A stretch of DNA of 64,000 nucleotides from an uncultured Porphyromonadaceae bacterium (lineage in GTDB: Bacteria > Bacteroidota > Bacteroidia > Bacteroidales > Muribaculaceae): contig CAMWLC010000005.1 in assembly GCA_947174995.1 (NCBI GenBank), forward strand, positions 18,122 to 82,121. The letters are read 5' to 3'. A model generated the notes under the pieces. The model did not search any database, was not told the DNA's origin, and saw only the letters and a program-made list of their open reading frames with translations. Numbering within the stretch: position 1 is the first letter of the stretch; each line of letters starts with the position of its first letter. The position numbers and the translations under genes were made by a program. Below are positions 27,685 to 37,030 of the stretch, one piece after another.

Positions 27685-28545
27685 ATGCGGCAGCTAAAGA
27701 TAACCAAATCCATCACCAATCGCGAGAGCGCCTCGCTTGACAAGTACCTTCAGGAAATAGGCCGCGAGGAACTGATTTCCGTGGCTGAAGAGGTCGAACT
27801 CGCACAGCGCATCAAGAAGGGTGACAAAAAGGCGCTTGAGAAACTCACCCGCGCAAATCTCCGCTTCGTGGTCTCCGTGGCCAAGCAATACCAGAACCAG
27901 GGCCTCTCCCTCCCCGACCTTATCAACGAGGGAAACCTCGGTCTGATCCGCGCGGCCCAGAAGTTTGACGAGACCCGCGGCTTCAAGTTCATCTCTTACG
28001 CCGTGTGGTGGATTCGCCAGTCTATCCTCCAGGCCCTTGCCGAACAGTCGAGAATAGTGCGTCTGCCCCTCAACCAGGTAGGTTCGCTCAACAAGATCTC
28101 CAAGGAGCTCTCCCGCTTCGAGCAGGAAAACGAGCGCCGCCCCTCCCCCGAGGAACTCGCCGAGCGCCTTGACATCCCCGTGGACAAGATCTCGGATACC
28201 CTCAAGGTGTCTGGCCGGCATATTTCCGTGGACGCCCCCTTCGTCGACGGCGAGGACAATTCCCTGCTTGACGTGCTCCCTAACGATTCGAGCCCGATGG
28301 CCGACTCCTCACTCAATCAGGAATCACTCTCACGCGAGGTGGACCGCGCCCTAAAGCAGCTCTACGACCGCGAGCGCGAAATCCTGAAAATGTTTTTCGG
28401 TATCGGATGCCAGGAGATGACCCTCGAGGAAATCGGAGCGCAGTTCGATCTCACCCGCGAGCGCGTGCGCCAGATTAAGGAGAAAGCTATCCGACGTCTC
28501 AAGGGGCAGAAAAGCAAGCTCCTCAAAAGCTATCTCGGAGAATAA
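27685..28545 (+). CDS. rpoD: primary sigma factor RpoD/SigA (Bacteroidetes short form)
   Basis: Regions 2-4: [85 protein letters not shown]. Confidence 0.96.
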   Translation: MRQLKITKSITNRESASLDKYLQEIGREELISVAEEVELAQRIKKGDKKALEKLTRANLRFVVSVAKQYQNQGLSLPDLINEGNLGLIRAAQKFDETRGFKFISYAVWWIRQSILQALAEQSRIVRLPLNQVGSLNKISKELSRFEQENERRPSPEELAERLDIPVDKISDTLKVSGRHISVDAPFVDGEDNSLLDVLPNDSSPMADSSLNQESLSREVDRALKQLYDREREILKMFFGIGCQEMTLEEIGAQFDLTRERVRQIKEKAIRRLKGQKSKLLKSYLGE

Positions 28546-28569
28546 CATTCCCTACCACTTTTCGGGCGT

Positions 28570-29127
28570 ATGACACGAAAAATACTCAAGACCGTCGCGT
28601 CGCTTGCGTTCCTGTGCTGTTGCGGTAATGCCGGTGCAGCCATTGATGTCGACGATGAGCATACGGACTCCCCGCGACACGTGATGATCACAACGGAACT
28701 CGGCAGTTCAATCGACCTCGGGAGCCACGACATGTCGACTTTCGACGTCGACCTGGCGGCCGCATACACCAATCCATTCATCCGTGCCCTCGGACTTGGA
28801 ATCGGAGTGCACCGCTCGTTTGGGTCTGACAACACCTTCATTCCCATCTATGCGCTTTTCCAAAGCTCCTTCCGCACCCGCCCCTCGCTATTCTTCCTGA
28901 GCCTGAAAGTAGGTTACAGTTTTTCCACCGTCGGCAATTCAGCCATGTATGGCGACACCAGCGCCATGGCCGGACTCGGCATCAATCTCATGACGCGGCG
29001 CAACTTCCGGAGCCACATCATCTTCGGCTTCGGATTCCGCCACTACAACCGAAAGCACCAGACGGCCATCAGCCTCGACACCCAGAACGTGGGGCTTGCC
29101 AACCTTTCGTTCGGGGTGTCGTTCTGA
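28570..29127 (+). CDS. hypothetical outer-membrane beta-barrel-like protein
   Basis: Signal peptide, alternating beta pattern, C-terminal ...ANLSFGVSF. Confidence 0.6.
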   Translation: MTRKILKTVASLAFLCCCGNAGAAIDVDDEHTDSPRHVMITTELGSSIDLGSHDMSTFDVDLAAAYTNPFIRALGLGIGVHRSFGSDNTFIPIYALFQSSFRTRPSLFFLSLKVGYSFSTVGNSAMYGDTSAMAGLGINLMTRRNFRSHIIFGFGFRHYNRKHQTAISLDTQNVGLANLSFGVSF

Positions 29128-29139
29128 CAGAGTGTAAAT

Positions 29140-30516
29140 TCACTTCTTCATGCGATGGCGCAGAGCTATCGTGCGCAGCGTGTCCTTGTACAGGTTGTGC
29201 GCGTTGACCTGCTCCACACTCAACGCCGCATCGCTGTTGCCTTTCCAGCGGCGGCAATGGTAAAGCGACTCGTAGATGCGCCCCACGTAATAGCGAGACG
29301 ATATGGTCAGGGCCATGGCGTAATCCTCGCCGTAGCTGACATTCGGGAAGAGAATATGGCGTGCCAGCGGGGTGTAGAAAGCACGCGGTGCTCCCATGCC
29401 GTTGATGCGCAGGAGGTTGTTGCGTCCGTTAAGCGGGGTCCACTCCTTATGGGCTATCAGGCCCGGCTCAATCTCATTGAGCTCATTATCCGTGAGCGTG
29501 TAGCTTCCCACCACCATTCCGCACTTCTCGATATGAAACTTGTTGACGATGCGCTTGAGCACCCCCTCTCCGTCATACACGTCGTCGCTGTCAAGCTGCA
29601 CGGCGAAACGTCCGCAGTGTTCCGACATCAGAGCGCGGTTCCAGCAGCCCCCTATGCCCAGACCCTCTTCAGCGGCCACTTCGTAGATATAAAGACGGTC
29701 ATCCTCCTGCGCGAGTTTGCTCAGAATTTCCGAGGTGCCGTCCGTGCTGGCATTGTCCACCACAATTACGTTGAAGATGAAATCCGTCTTCTGTGACAAT
29801 GCGCTCCTAACGGCATCAGCTATCGTGCCGACACGGTTGCGCACCGGGATGATCACCGATGCTTCGAATTCAAAATGCCCCTCGGTGACGTTCACGCGCA
29901 GGGGGCGGCTCTTGAGCAGGGCCCCGAGATAATTAAGATAGGCGGTGAACTCGCTCTCCATGTCGCGCTGATACTCTCGGGAGGCGGGACTGACGTAATC
30001 ATGCTGTTTCGCCCCCGAATCACGCGCATCCTTGAGTTTGAGCCTGTAAAGCGTTTCCGGAAGCATGATGACGCCGTTGCCCTCATGGCGCATCATAAGC
30101 CACCAGAGATACTGACCTTTGTCGGCCGTGATAGACAGTGATTTTCCGAAACTCTTGTAGTATACCGCCTCAGCCTTCTTCATGGCGTCCGCGGCCAAGG
30201 CCTTGTCCACACAAAGGAGTGCCCCGAAATCAAAATCATCTCTCACTGATCCGAAAAGGTGCTCTCCCGCGGGATGCTGCCTCTCGGAGCCATCCTCAAG
30301 CACGTCTATATAGGAGCCGTACACCATCGAAGCTCCGGACATGCGCAGGGCCTGGCTCATGCGGTTTTGCGCGTATGGAAGCCACTCCACATCGTCCGAT
30401 GTGAAGCCGTATCTGACCACCATCGCCGTTTCCGCCACTTTGCGCTCCTCCTTCGCGTCATCAGGCCGCACCTGCGCACGCGCACGAGAGCTCGTGTATG
30501 CCTTGCTGTATTTCAT
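29140..30516 (-). CDS. family 2 glycosyltransferase
   Basis: EASVIIPVRNRVGTIADAVRSALSQ...VIVVDNASTDGTSEIL...GRFAVQLDSDDVY. Confidence 0.9.
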   Translation of the reverse strand: MKYSKAYTSSRARAQVRPDDAKEERKVAETAMVVRYGFTSDDVEWLPYAQNRMSQALRMSGASMVYGSYIDVLEDGSERQHPAGEHLFGSVRDDFDFGALLCVDKALAADAMKKAEAVYYKSFGKSLSITADKGQYLWWLMMRHEGNGVIMLPETLYRLKLKDARDSGAKQHDYVSPASREYQRDMESEFTAYLNYLGALLKSRPLRVNVTEGHFEFEASVIIPVRNRVGTIADAVRSALSQKTDFIFNVIVVDNASTDGTSEILSKLAQEDDRLYIYEVAAEEGLGIGGCWNRALMSEHCGRFAVQLDSDDVYDGEGVLKRIVNKFHIEKCGMVVGSYTLTDNELNEIEPGLIAHKEWTPLNGRNNLLRINGMGAPRAFYTPLARHILFPNVSYGEDYAMALTISSRYYVGRIYESLYHCRRWKGNSDAALSVEQVNAHNLYKDTLRTIALRHRMKK

Positions 30517-30578
30517 TCCTTGGTTTTGTTGATTGATTGTCGATTGATTTTATACATCCTCTTTCGGGTATGCACCTG

Positions 30579-30586
30579 CAAAATTA
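30579..30586 (-). promoter_or_regulatory. -7 element TAATTTTG for the GT2 gene
   Basis: CAAAATTA on + strand. Confidence 0.4.
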
Positions 30587-30704
30587 GCAATAATATTCAT
30601 TACTGCAAAATGCGGCTCACCCAACCTTATCACCCCTGGAGACGTTTATAACATAAAAGATAAAGAATAAAAAAGTAAAGTAGATTTATTAAAACGTTAA
30701 TACT

Positions 30705-31223
30705 ATGATCAGACCGGAAAAAATACTGGTAGCATACTTCGTGCAGAAGGGCAAGGAGGCTACCTCCAAGAGTGCGGCAGTAGCCCGCCAGGCAGTGGAT
30801 ATGCTCAAAGCCAAGGGTGTCGACACCGATAGTTTCGCCATCACACCGGTGGAGGAATATCCTGCTGACGAGGCCAATCTCGAGTTGGCAACGAAGGCGG
30901 AGCGTGACTCCCACGCACGTCCCGCGCTTGTAGGGAAATACAGTGGCATGAAAGATATTACGGGTGTGATGCTTGTATCGCCCAACTGGTGGGATTCGTT
31001 CCCGCAGGCAGTGTTCTCATTTCTCGATGACTATGATTTCGCGCAGACCCGCGTGGTGCCTGTCATCGTGACACGTGACGACGCCCGCAACGTGCGTGCA
31101 CAACTCCGCGACTTCCTCGGCAACTGGGTTCTCCCGGGCGTGGATGTGAAGGAGGATGCCGCGTCAGACGCTTCGGTCCGGCTCTCCGAGGCGATATCCC
31201 AACTTTTCGAGCCTTCGAAATAA
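30705..31223 (+). CDS. flavodoxin-like protein
   Basis: KILVAYFVQKGKEATSKSAAVARQ...GVMLVSPNWWDSFPQAVFSFLDDYDF. Confidence 0.7.
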   Translation: MIRPEKILVAYFVQKGKEATSKSAAVARQAVDMLKAKGVDTDSFAITPVEEYPADEANLELATKAERDSHARPALVGKYSGMKDITGVMLVSPNWWDSFPQAVFSFLDDYDFAQTRVVPVIVTRDDARNVRAQLRDFLGNWVLPGVDVKEDAASDASVRLSEAISQLFEPSK

Positions 31224-31234
31224 AAGACAACAAT

Positions 31235-31525
31235 ATGAAATACGACGAGTTTATAAAATCCAACACGAAAGTGCTGATTGAGTTCTACGCCGAATGGTGT
31301 GGTCCCTGCCAGACGATGGGACCCATCATGGAGGAGGTGCAGGGCATGGTCGGCGAAGACGTGAGCATCGCCCAGATCGACATCGACAAGAACGAGGCCG
31401 AGGCCAAAGCCCTGGGCATCGAGATCGTGCCGACATTCATCATCTACAAAAACGGCAAGGAGGCCTGGCGATACAGCGGCCTCATGACCCGCGGGGAGCT
31501 CATGGAGAAAATAGAAAATATCTGA
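31235..31525 (+). CDS. trxA: thioredoxin
   Basis: LIEFYAEWCGPCQTMGPIMEEV active site; IVPTFIIYKNGKEAWRYSGL. Confidence 0.93.
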   Translation: MKYDEFIKSNTKVLIEFYAEWCGPCQTMGPIMEEVQGMVGEDVSIAQIDIDKNEAEAKALGIEIVPTFIIYKNGKEAWRYSGLMTRGELMEKIENI

Positions 31526-31534
31526 CAGTTTCCG

Positions 31535-31588
31535 ATATACAGCACAAGCGGAGGAGGCCCGTAAGCCTCCTCCGCTTGTGCTGTATAT
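31535..31588. terminator. bidirectional hairpin, perfect 24-bp stem
   Basis: ATATACAGCACAAGCGGAGGAGGC-CCGTAA-GCCTCCTCCGCTTGTGCTGTATAT between convergent genes. Confidence 0.85.
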
Positions 31589-31603
31589 ACGTATCAGTGA
31601 AAA

Positions 31604-32803
31604 CTACATTGCGGCTTCCTTCGGAATGGGATTCTTGTGGTTGCCGAAGAAACGGTCCACTATCTGGGCTATGGCGCCATCGCCGGTCACGTTGCAGGCC
31701 GTGCCGAAGGAGTCCATGGCAATATAGAGGGCTATCATCAGGGCCTGGTTGGCCGAGTCAAATCCCAGATATGTGGCCAACAGTCCGAGAGCTGCCATGA
31801 TCGCACCCCCGGGCACCCCCGGGGCCGCTACCATGGAAATACCCATCATGCAGATGAAACCAATGAACTCCCCGGTGGTGTAAGGCATACCCTCCATTAT
31901 CATTAGCGCCACCGCGCAAGCGGTGATCTTCATGGCACTCCCGGACATGTGGATGGTGGCGCACAGCGGCACGGTGAAGCCCGCTATATCCTCGCTCACA
32001 CCCATCTTGATACACTGCCTGAGTGTGACGGGAATCGTGGCGGCGGAAGATTGCGTTCCTAAAGCCGTGAAATAGGCCGGGAGCATCGTGAAAAGCATCT
32101 TGAAGGGGTTCCTTCCCACAAAGAGTGCGGCAATACAGTACTGAAGCACCAACAGCAACACGTGCATTGCGAATATTATCAAGATGATGCGCATGAAGGC
32201 CGCCAATACGGAAGCCACCTGCCCCGTGAGCGTCATGTCAAGGAATATTCCGAAAATATAGATGGGAAGCAAAGGTATGATGACCTTTCCGATCGACATC
32301 GAGATGATGTCACGAAACTCGTTAAACCCCTTCGTAAGGCCCGGCGTCGGGAGATACGCCATGCAGATGCCGAGAAGGAAGGCGAGCACGAGAGCCGACA
32401 TGACATCCATCAGCGGAGGCATGGTTATCGTGAAAAAGGGCTCTATCACCCTGCCGGCCGTCTGCTCCACCGCCGCGGCGTCCCGGGCGGAGAGAAGATG
32501 CGGAAACCAGGTGTCGCCCACGAAATAGGCACCCAGCCCGGCCAAAGTGGTTGATATATACGCGAGGGCAACCGTCAGCACGAGCACCTTGCCCGCCTTG
32601 TTGCCTACCTCGGAGATGGCCGGAGCCACAAACCCTAAGATAAGCAGCGGTATGAGGAAGCCCAAAAACTGGCTGAAGATGGCATTGAACGTTGAAAATA
32701 CTCTCGCTCCCCACTCTGGCATGAAGTAGCCGAACCCGATTCCCAGGCCAATGGCCACGAGAATCTGAAACAGCAGATTGCCGGTGATTTTCTTTAGTTT
32801 CAT
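31604..32803 (-). CDS. dicarboxylate/amino acid:cation symporter
   Basis: SDF-family hairpin LGTQSSAATIPVTLRQCIKMGVSEDIAGFTVPLCATIHMSGSA. Confidence 0.93.
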   Translation of the reverse strand: MKLKKITGNLLFQILVAIGLGIGFGYFMPEWGARVFSTFNAIFSQFLGFLIPLLILGFVAPAISEVGNKAGKVLVLTVALAYISTTLAGLGAYFVGDTWFPHLLSARDAAAVEQTAGRVIEPFFTITMPPLMDVMSALVLAFLLGICMAYLPTPGLTKGFNEFRDIISMSIGKVIIPLLPIYIFGIFLDMTLTGQVASVLAAFMRIILIIFAMHVLLLVLQYCIAALFVGRNPFKMLFTMLPAYFTALGTQSSAATIPVTLRQCIKMGVSEDIAGFTVPLCATIHMSGSAMKITACAVALMIMEGMPYTTGEFIGFICMMGISMVAAPGVPGGAIMAALGLLATYLGFDSANQALMIALYIAMDSFGTACNVTGDGAIAQIVDRFFGNHKNPIPKEAAM

Positions 32804-32839
32804 ATTGTCGAGTTTTTTATGGTTGTCTTTAGATCATAG

Positions 32840-34954
32840 TCATCTTGCTTTCCTGACCATATACACTTGAATGAGGGCTTTCAGGCGCGTTTCCATTTCC
32901 TTTATCACGGGGGCCTTGGCCGGGTCATTAATCATGTTGTGCGCCATCAGATGATCGTCAATCCCATACAGTCCGATGCTCTTCTTGCCGTCAAACTGGA
33001 GCAGGTAGTCGCCGCGTGTCAGCTGGTAGATATCGTTGATGTAGCTCACGGCCCACTCGTCGCCCGGTTGCGCAGAGGTGAGGTCCATGCCGTAAGCCGT
33101 ATATGGAGCATCATGACCGACAAGGGAGAGCACGGTCGGCATTATGTCGATCTGCTGCGCTATTCCCTCCCTTTCTCCGCTTCCAAGTCTGCCGGAGGGA
33201 TCGAATATAAGCAGAGGGCCGTGGAAAGCCCCGGCATCGCTGCGGTATTCATCGTAGGCGCGGGCATTGGTGTGGTCGTTTGTGACGATGAAGAGCGTGT
33301 TCCCATACCAGGGCTGCTTCGAGGCCGTCTCGAAAAACCGTCTGAGGGCATGGTCACTGTATCCTATGGTTTGATGTATGGGGAGAGTTCCTTTGTCAAA
33401 CTTCCCCTCATACTCCTCAGGCACCCGGAAAGGATGATGACTCGAGGCTGAGAAAAGGGCCGTCATGAAGGGTTGCTTCATCTCCGACATCTTCAGTGCA
33501 TAATACTGCATGAAGGGTTCGTCCCAGATGGCCCAGTAACCGTCGAAGTCCTTGTCGCCGCCGAATCTTGCGTCTTCATCGAAATTCTCACGTCCGTAGT
33601 AACGCTCAAACCCCACAAGCCGGGCGAAACCATCGAATCCCATGCTTCCGGTGCGAGCTCCATGGAAGAAGGCCGTTTCGTAGCCATGTTTCCGGAGTAA
33701 TGCGGGGAGAGCGTCAATGGGATTCATGGCGGAGGAGGTAAGCACGAAAGGTTTGCCGAGTTTCGGAATGGATGCTAAAATCGAGGGCATGGCGTCAATG
33801 CTTTTCGTGCCGTTGTCCAGTGTGTGTACCCAACGAGTGCTCACCCTCGCAAGGGAATCCATAAAGGGCGCGTACCCCTTCGACCTATCCCCTAACACTC
33901 TGCGGTTAAGCTCGGCGATATACTCCTCCCCGAAACTCTCCATGATGATTATGACCACATTGTGCCCCTTCAACAGTGCGCTGTCGGCGGCGACAGGCAC
34001 ACGCACCGGAGAGAATATTCTCTCTGCCTCCTCATCACTCTTGAAATAATGGGGATTGACGTAGGCCTGGGAATTTATAGTGCGGATCATGGCAAACGGG
34101 GTGTTGAGTATGGCCGATACCTCCACGGGCCGTCCGGCGTGGGCGTTGGCATTTGAAAGGGCTATCGGACGTATGTCGCGGTGACGCCATCCCCCTATCG
34201 GGGCTAAAGCAACCATGATCACAGCCGCAACTGCGCAGAGCGTGGCGAAGAGGGTCCTTCGGCTTTTGTAAGCACGCCATCCCGCATACCATGCGGCGAG
34301 GGCAGCGAAATATAGATACCAGTGATTGAGCCAGCCCCCGCGTATGCCTCCCGCCACAGTGCAGCCCGCAACAATAAGCCCTATCACGGAGCATACGTAG
34401 TATTTCACACCTCCCCTGCGCGTGGCCGTCGTGCCGGGCATGGCATACAGTTTCCACATACCCCATATCAGAATCGCCACGAAAAGCACCAGATACCAAT
34501 GTCGAAGCATCTCTATTCCGAATACGCCGATCAGATTGCTTTCATGGCTGAACTCGCCGAGTGTGTCCCACGTGGTGCGTTTCATCGTGTACGGGAAATA
34601 CACCGAGTCGGCCACATTGGCTATCAGGGCGATGGAATTGACGACGATGAAAAGCCACTTGCACACCGCGTAGAATCCCGGACGCTCCTTCAAATGGAGC
34701 GGAAGGAGCATCAGTAGAATGTAGAGGAGATTGGTATAGAAAATACCGGGAGTATCGAAAGCGGCACCGGCGGCGAAGATATTCCAGAGATTACCCTCGC
34801 GCAAGGACTCCGCGAAATAGCTGCCGTTTTCGAGCATGAACTCGGCCCGCGCCAAAGCGTATACCACATAAAGAAGCAACACATTGAGGGCCGTGGCAAA
34901 CCACGGCGACAACACGGATTCCCTCCATCCCAGACGTTTCATCAAATAATCCAT
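32840..34954 (-). CDS. LTA synthase-like sulfatase-family membrane protein
   Basis: Five N-terminal TMs; VVIIIMESFGEEYIAELN, FHGARTGSMGFDGF, FIVTNDHTNARAYDEYRSDAGAFHGPLLIF; start at MDYLMKRLGW because TAATTTTG (35036-35043, minus) overlaps the longer ORF start. Confidence 0.88.
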   Translation of the reverse strand: MDYLMKRLGWRESVLSPWFATALNVLLLYVVYALARAEFMLENGSYFAESLREGNLWNIFAAGAAFDTPGIFYTNLLYILLMLLPLHLKERPGFYAVCKWLFIVVNSIALIANVADSVYFPYTMKRTTWDTLGEFSHESNLIGVFGIEMLRHWYLVLFVAILIWGMWKLYAMPGTTATRRGGVKYYVCSVIGLIVAGCTVAGGIRGGWLNHWYLYFAALAAWYAGWRAYKSRRTLFATLCAVAAVIMVALAPIGGWRHRDIRPIALSNANAHAGRPVEVSAILNTPFAMIRTINSQAYVNPHYFKSDEEAERIFSPVRVPVAADSALLKGHNVVIIIMESFGEEYIAELNRRVLGDRSKGYAPFMDSLARVSTRWVHTLDNGTKSIDAMPSILASIPKLGKPFVLTSSAMNPIDALPALLRKHGYETAFFHGARTGSMGFDGFARLVGFERYYGRENFDEDARFGGDKDFDGYWAIWDEPFMQYYALKMSEMKQPFMTALFSASSHHPFRVPEEYEGKFDKGTLPIHQTIGYSDHALRRFFETASKQPWYGNTLFIVTNDHTNARAYDEYRSDAGAFHGPLLIFDPSGRLGSGEREGIAQQIDIMPTVLSLVGHDAPYTAYGMDLTSAQPGDEWAVSYINDIYQLTRGDYLLQFDGKKSIGLYGIDDHLMAHNMINDPAKAPVIKEMETRLKALIQVYMVRKAR

Positions 34955-35035
34955 ATCTTCAGAGCGCTTGTAATGAGCGATTCTCAAAAAGCATCGAGGA
35001 TTGATATACTCGCTATTTTCTAAGAAGCCCGTGTG

Positions 35036-35043
35036 CAAAATTA
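35036..35043 (-). promoter_or_regulatory. -7 element TAATTTTG for the LTA synthase-like gene
   Basis: CAAAATTA on + strand. Confidence 0.45.
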
Positions 35044-35178
35044 ATGAAATTTCCCAATATCCCCCCTATCCTCACTGATTTTTCACTCCACCCCTCCCCG
35101 ACAGATAAGATATTCGGTAAAAAACATCAAGATATCAATATAAATCATGATATGGTATTCCGGGGAGCCGTTTGCAAA

Positions 35179-35215
35179 AGCCGCCTGTACTCCCGTTTTG
35201 GGGGTGCAGGCGGCT
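35179..35215 (-). terminator. hairpin ending a putative short transcript
   Basis: AGCCGCCTG...CAGGCGGCT followed by TTTT on the minus strand. Confidence 0.55.
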
Positions 35216-35455
35216 GTGAGTCGGGCTGGTGTGGCCGGAATCGGGATACGGGGATCACTCCCATTCGATTAAGCGTTTGCCCTGCGAGCAGGTTGATATA
35301 TTGCGAGTTATATGTTTATTCTGTTTCATCGGGGATGGAATACGGGGTTGTTTTTGATTTTGCAGGCGCGCTGTAGGACAGTCAGTTAAGCTGAAAATTC
35401 CGTGCTGTCTGCTGGGATTTTCTCTGTCTCTTCCGTTTCAGTTGGCTTTGCGACT

Positions 35456-35463
35456 GCAAAGTT
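35456..35463 (-). promoter_or_regulatory. -7 element TAACTTTG with TTG at consensus spacing
   Basis: Minus strand GTTG-TGAGAATTACAAAATTTTTG(20)-TAACTTTG. Confidence 0.55.
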
Positions 35464-35764
35464 ACAAAAATTTTGTAATTCTCACAACCTCAATGTGCTA
35501 CACTTTTAGCGCATCCTCTAAGGCTGTAGCAGAGAAGCCTGGGAGTGTTGTAATCAGATGTTTGAAACGCTTAAAGGATTGAAAGACCGTGATATAGGTA
35601 ACCCTCCATACCCCCTTCCTCCCTCCATGCCTTAAGGGGCGCACATCCGTGTCCCGTATAAAGGTAAAAATTTTCCTGGGAATTCCAGAGAACTGTACCA
35701 ACTGTTGATGTGTGCCATTTTAATCTTACTGAGCGCATTTGATACACCATCAAAGTGTGACAGC

Positions 35765-36544
35765 CTAATCTTTTAGATTATTCTGTCGCAACTGATGCAG
35801 GAATCGGTCAATTTCGGACTGGTTGCGAGTGTTGCGCGGATATCCGTTCTCTTCAAACCATGGATTCATTTCTTTGGTTATAATTCCCAGTTTCTCGTAT
35901 AGACCTCTGAACGAGTAAACGTAGAGGTCATTCACAAACCAGCCTACGAAGAGTCGTCCTTCATCTAACCAAACATCCAAATCTATTGGGTACTTAAAGG
36001 TACTGGGTACTTCCAGTTTCTTTTCTGCTTCTACCAGTTGAGGTATGATGGCTTGTTGTATAAGGGCTAACTCTTCGCTGTAATCATCGAAAGAATAACA
36101 GCGTCGAGGGTTCTTCGCATCCATACCCATAAGCCGACGTGAAAGATAATAGCGCACCCGCCATGCTGAATAGCCGTCATGGTAAAACGCAGCGTCCAGT
36201 ATAGCAAATCTTTCGGCAATGGTGGAGAAGGCTCGGTAGTCCTGCCGTTGAGCGAACCAACGATATGCGCTTATATTCTCGAAGAGGTGCCAGTCGATGA
36301 AGCGAAAGAGTTTGATGTAATGCTTTGGGGGATTCGGACTATTCTTGAATGAAAAGTCATCATAATCGCATAGTCCCAAACGTATAAGTTGTGCAATAGC
36401 TTTGTGCGGTATGTTGAAGACAAGGACACAGTTGTGTTCATAATCTATGGCATGAATATAATGTGCATGAGTCAGCCAGTTTGAAACTTCAACTACTGAC
36501 GTGGAATCAAATGGAATGGTAAGGAAGTTGTGAATATGTTCCAT
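35765..36544 (-). CDS. hypothetical protein, third gene of NADAR cassette
   Basis: 259-aa intact ORF, no recognised family (MEHIHNFLTIPFDSTSVVEVSNWLTHAHYIHAIDYEHNCVLVFNIP...). Confidence 0.65.
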   Translation of the reverse strand: MEHIHNFLTIPFDSTSVVEVSNWLTHAHYIHAIDYEHNCVLVFNIPHKAIAQLIRLGLCDYDDFSFKNSPNPPKHYIKLFRFIDWHLFENISAYRWFAQRQDYRAFSTIAERFAILDAAFYHDGYSAWRVRYYLSRRLMGMDAKNPRRCYSFDDYSEELALIQQAIIPQLVEAEKKLEVPSTFKYPIDLDVWLDEGRLFVGWFVNDLYVYSFRGLYEKLGIITKEMNPWFEENGYPRNTRNQSEIDRFLHQLRQNNLKD

Positions 36545-36633
36545 ACTATATAATGTGTAGATTGCTTAAGTTAATTGGGTTGCGCTGAGGGGATACGCAA
36601 CCCAATCTCCGTCGTTTGTGGTGAGCGCAGATG

Positions 36634-37011
36634 TTATCTTTTTATTACGATATGTTTGTTAAGTGCAGGGATGAGGCTCAAAAGAGAGCTGAAAGTATTA
36701 GTGACTTGTGATGGAGTAGTTGGATTCCATTTGAAACCTAACGTATTTGAGATATTGTACAACCTTATGTTGAGACCAATAGCAAGCCCAATCCCTATTG
36801 TTCTATTCATTGTGGTTGCAAGGTCATAATCCCACACCCACATTACCTTAAGACCTGTTATAATGCTGTCGTCAGAAACGATGGATGCAGAAATGCGTAT
36901 AGGGAGCTGAAAGTGTCCTTCGTTGAAAACCCACTCCTCAATGAGCTGTTCTGTCTCACGAGGTGAATTGGGAAGTAGGCGCACCACTGGCGCGCACTCA
37001 TGGCTATTCAT
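36634..37011 (-). CDS. hypothetical protein, second gene of NADAR cassette
   Basis: 125-aa ORF starting about 20 bp after the NADAR stop on the same strand. Confidence 0.6.
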   Translation of the reverse strand: MNSHECAPVVRLLPNSPRETEQLIEEWVFNEGHFQLPIRISASIVSDDSIITGLKVMWVWDYDLATTMNRTIGIGLAIGLNIRLYNISNTLGFKWNPTTPSQVTNTFSSLLSLIPALNKHIVIKR

Positions 37012-37030
37012 AAGCGAAATTGTTTTGCGG

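Noticed and set aside
35044-35376. 110-aa plus-strand ORF next to the LTA synthase-like gene
   Set aside because: Overlaps terminator, small transcript and promoter elements; composition not coding-like.
35498-35753. Short overlapping minus ORFs (67 and 60 aa), possible transposase or island-gene remnant
   Set aside because: No recognisable family in any frame; too little to support a pseudogene call.
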